Assembly: GCA_030427215.1 (NCBI GenBank)
Contig: JAUHXB010000053.1
Coordinates: 1 to 7,714 of the forward strand
Length of the DNA stretch: 7,714 nt
Reading direction: 5' to 3'
Source of the DNA: Alphaproteobacteria bacterium
GTDB taxonomy: Bacteria; Pseudomonadota; Alphaproteobacteria; Micavibrionales; UBA1664
Shown here: positions 6,004 through 7,714 of the stretch, piece by piece
Position numbering within the stretch: the stretch's first letter is position 1
Layout of the letters: the number at the start of each line of letters is the position of its first letter
Position numbers and translations under genes: made by a program
The notes under the pieces: generated by a model
The model's database searches: none
What the model was told of the DNA's origin: nothing
What the model saw: only the letters and a program-made list of their open reading frames with translations

Positions 6004-7491
6004 TTAAGCAGCCTTATCTTTTAATCCCAAAATTTGTGGTTTTGCCGTGAAATTTGCCGCGCGTTCAATGCCGCGTGCAACATTTAAAACCGTTTCTTCG
6101 TCCCATGCTTTACCGATGATTTGCAACCCTAATGGTAAGCCTTTGCTATCCAATCCTGCAGGAACACTCATTCCTGGTAATCCCGCTAATGATGTTGGAA
6201 CAGTGAACACATCGTTTAAATACATCTTAATCGGGTCGTCTTCGTTTTCACCAAGGGCAAAGGCTGAACTTGGAGCCGTTGGCGTCAATAACGCGTCAAC
6301 CTGTTCAAACGCATTATCAAAATCTTGTGTGATCAAACGGCGAATTTTTTGCGCTTTTAAATAATAGGCATCATAATAGCCTGCGGATAAAACATACGTA
6401 CCAATCATGATACGGCGTTGGACTTCTTTACCAAATCCAGTCGCGCGTGTTAATTCATAAAGGTCACGCAAATCATCACCTGTTTCGCGCAGACCATAAC
6501 GGATTCCATCATATCGTGCCAAATTCGATGAACATTCGGCAGGGGCGATAATGTAATAAGTTGGCAAGGCGTATTGTGTATGGGGCAGTGACACATCAAC
6601 AATTTCTGCACCTTGATTTTTTAACCATTCCATCCCTTGTGACCAGATTTTTTCAATTTCCTCTGGCATGCCATCAACGCGATATTCCTTTGGAATACCG
6701 ATTTTTTTACCTTTGAGGTCACCTTCAAGAGCTTTTGTGAAATCAGGCACTTCGCGTGTTGATGATGTTGAATCACGTCCGTCATGCCCACACATTGTAT
6801 TGAGCATAATTGCGCAATCTTCAACCGTACGCGCCATTGCGCCCGCTTGATCCAATGAAGATGCGAATGCCACTACCCCCCATCGTGAACATCGCCCATA
6901 GGTTGGTTTAATCCCGCATATTCCTGTAAAGGCCGCGGGTTGACGAATTGATCCGCCTGTATCTGTACCCGTTGCACCCAAACATAAACGCGCAGCCAAT
7001 GCGGCGGATGATCCTCCTGATGATCCCCCGGGGGCCAAATCTTTACCGCTATCATCTTTCCAAGGGTTGATGACGTTTCCAAAATAGGATGTTGTGTTGG
7101 CAGATCCCATCGCAAATTCGTCGAGGTTTAATTTACCCAACATTGTGCATCCCGCATCCCATAATTTGCCTGACACGGTTGATTCATATTGTGGAATAAA
7201 TCCTTCCAAAATATGTGATGCCGCCGTTGTTTGCGTGCCATCGGTACAAAATAAATCTTTCATTCCAATTGGAATACCATCCAAGGCCAAGTTTGTGCCA
7301 TTGGCGTAACGTACATCCGCGGCCTCGGCCTGTTTTAATGCGATCTCTGGTGTTTCGGTGATAAAACAATTCAAATCACGCGCATTTTCCATGGCGGTGA
7401 TGTGCGCAGTTGTTAATTCGGTTGCGCTAAACTCTTTATTTTTTAATCCATCGAGCGCAGATGCGATTGTGAGGTCAGTTAAGTTTGTCAT
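6004..7491 (-). CDS. gatA: Asp-tRNA(Asn)/Glu-tRNA(Gln) amidotransferase subunit A
   Basis: A 495-residue amidase-signature enzyme, close to the usual GatA length of about 485. GatA releases ammonia from glutamine; GatB uses it to convert Glu-tRNA(Gln), and in many bacteria Asp-tRNA(Asn), into the correct aminoacyl-tRNA. The Ser-cisSer-Lys triad is complete: K78 (IPIGMKDLF), S157 ([10 protein letters not shown]) and S181 ([12 protein letters not shown]). The 24-residue spacing of the two serines is normal. The GatA-typical runs [21 protein letters not shown] (195-215), [15 protein letters not shown] and [18 protein letters not shown] separate it from generic amidases. The ATG at 7489-7491 follows a weak AAGAAAGAA ribosome site. 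It lies 16 bases after the gatC stop, which implies translation of both from one transcript. gatB is not downstream; the aldolase gene is. Confidence 0.96.
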   Translation of the reverse strand: MTNLTDLTIASALDGLKNKEFSATELTTAHITAMENARDLNCFITETPEIALKQAEAADVRYANGTNLALDGIPIGMKDLFCTDGTQTTAASHILEGFIPQYESTVSGKLWDAGCTMLGKLNLDEFAMGSANTTSYFGNVINPWKDDSGKDLAPGGSSGGSSAALAARLCLGATGTDTGGSIRQPAAFTGICGIKPTYGRCSRWGVVAFASSLDQAGAMARTVEDCAIMLNTMCGHDGRDSTSSTREVPDFTKALEGDLKGKKIGIPKEYRVDGMPEEIEKIWSQGMEWLKNQGAEIVDVSLPHTQYALPTYYIIAPAECSSNLARYDGIRYGLRETGDDLRDLYELTRATGFGKEVQRRIMIGTYVLSAGYYDAYYLKAQKIRRLITQDFDNAFEQVDALLTPTAPSSAFALGENEDDPIKMYLNDVFTVPTSLAGLPGMSVPAGLDSKGLPLGLQIIGKAWDEETVLNVARGIERAANFTAKPQILGLKDKAA

Positions 7492-7507
7492 TTTTTATTA
7501 TTCTTTC

Positions 7508-7714
7508 TTATTCAACCACTTTTGGAACGCCGAAAAATCCTTCTTCGGATTCTGGTGCATTGGCGAGGACTTTGTCACGGCATTCACCGTCGGTGATTTC
7601 GTCTTTGCGTAAGGGCAGAGTGGATCTTGCGACATTTGATAACGGTTCGACATTATCGGTATCGACTTCACTCAATTGTTCAATAAAACCAACTATGTTA
7701 TTCATTTTCGGTAA
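7508..7714 (-). CDS. gatC: Asp-tRNA(Asn)/Glu-tRNA(Gln) amidotransferase subunit C, 5' end outside window
   Basis: The last 68 codons of GatC, the small subunit that wraps around and stabilises the GatA-GatB pair. The frame stays open to the window edge, reading LPKMNNIVGFIEQLSEVDTD and ending ANAPESEEGFFGVPKVVE before TAA (7508-7510). Both the IEQLxEVDTDxVEP stretch and the KVLANAPE...FFxVPKVVE end are typical of GatC. The family is about 95 residues. The ATG at 7703-7705 aligns with the middle of the protein (the usual L-N-N-I-L-x-x-I-E-Q-L helix), so it is an internal methionine and roughly 27-30 residues lie beyond the window. gatA follows after 16 bases. Confidence 0.93.
   Translation of the reverse strand, partial: LPKMNNIVGFIEQLSEVDTDNVEPLSNVARSTLPLRKDEITDGECRDKVLANAPESEEGFFGVPKVVE

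Noticed and set aside
7004..7040. GATCCTCC/GATCCCCC repeats with CCCGGG
   Set aside because: These bases encode the Gly/Ser-rich GGSSGGSS active-site motif of GatA, which explains the repetition.
7508..7705. A complete 65-residue gene starting at ATG 7705
   Set aside because: The frame stays open to the window edge and the methionine aligns with the middle of GatC, so this is the end of a longer gatC, not a short complete gene.

Overview
The window looks like an alphaproteobacterial chromosome segment of fairly low GC (mid-40s percent by eye). The main evidence is a DUF4167 gene directly after the 3' end of prmC, an arrangement I know from Alphaproteobacteria. A MotB with a long acidic linker and tail, a class II aldolase, and a GatCAB-type amidotransferase fit this. 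I cannot name the genus. A Micavibrio- or Rhodospirillales-like lineage is only a guess.

Positions 1-4862 are read rightward: the end of prmC (release-factor methyltransferase), a 272-base non-coding stretch, a DUF4167 gene, the flagellar stator genes motA and motB, and an exported gamma-glutamyltransferase whose longest frame overlaps the motB stop by four bases. Positions 4913-7714 are read leftward: gatC (5' end beyond the window), gatA and a class II fructose-bisphosphate aldolase, closely spaced and probably one transcript. The two blocks converge over about 50 bases with no clear intrinsic terminator.

The genes serve several unrelated jobs. prmC and gatCA act in translation (release-factor methylation; Gln-tRNA or Asn-tRNA formation). 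motAB forms the proton channel that turns the flagellum. The aldolase is central carbon metabolism. The transferase acts outside the cytoplasm on glutathione or other gamma-glutamyl compounds.

No mobile element, CRISPR array, RNA gene or obvious new system is visible. The items most worth checking are: a run of DnaA-box-like sequences before the DUF4167 gene; a GC-rich palindrome, resembling dispersed intergenic repeats, lying inside the 5' part of the transferase frame and covering its best alternative start; and the aldolase gene occupying the place after gatA where gatB is often found.
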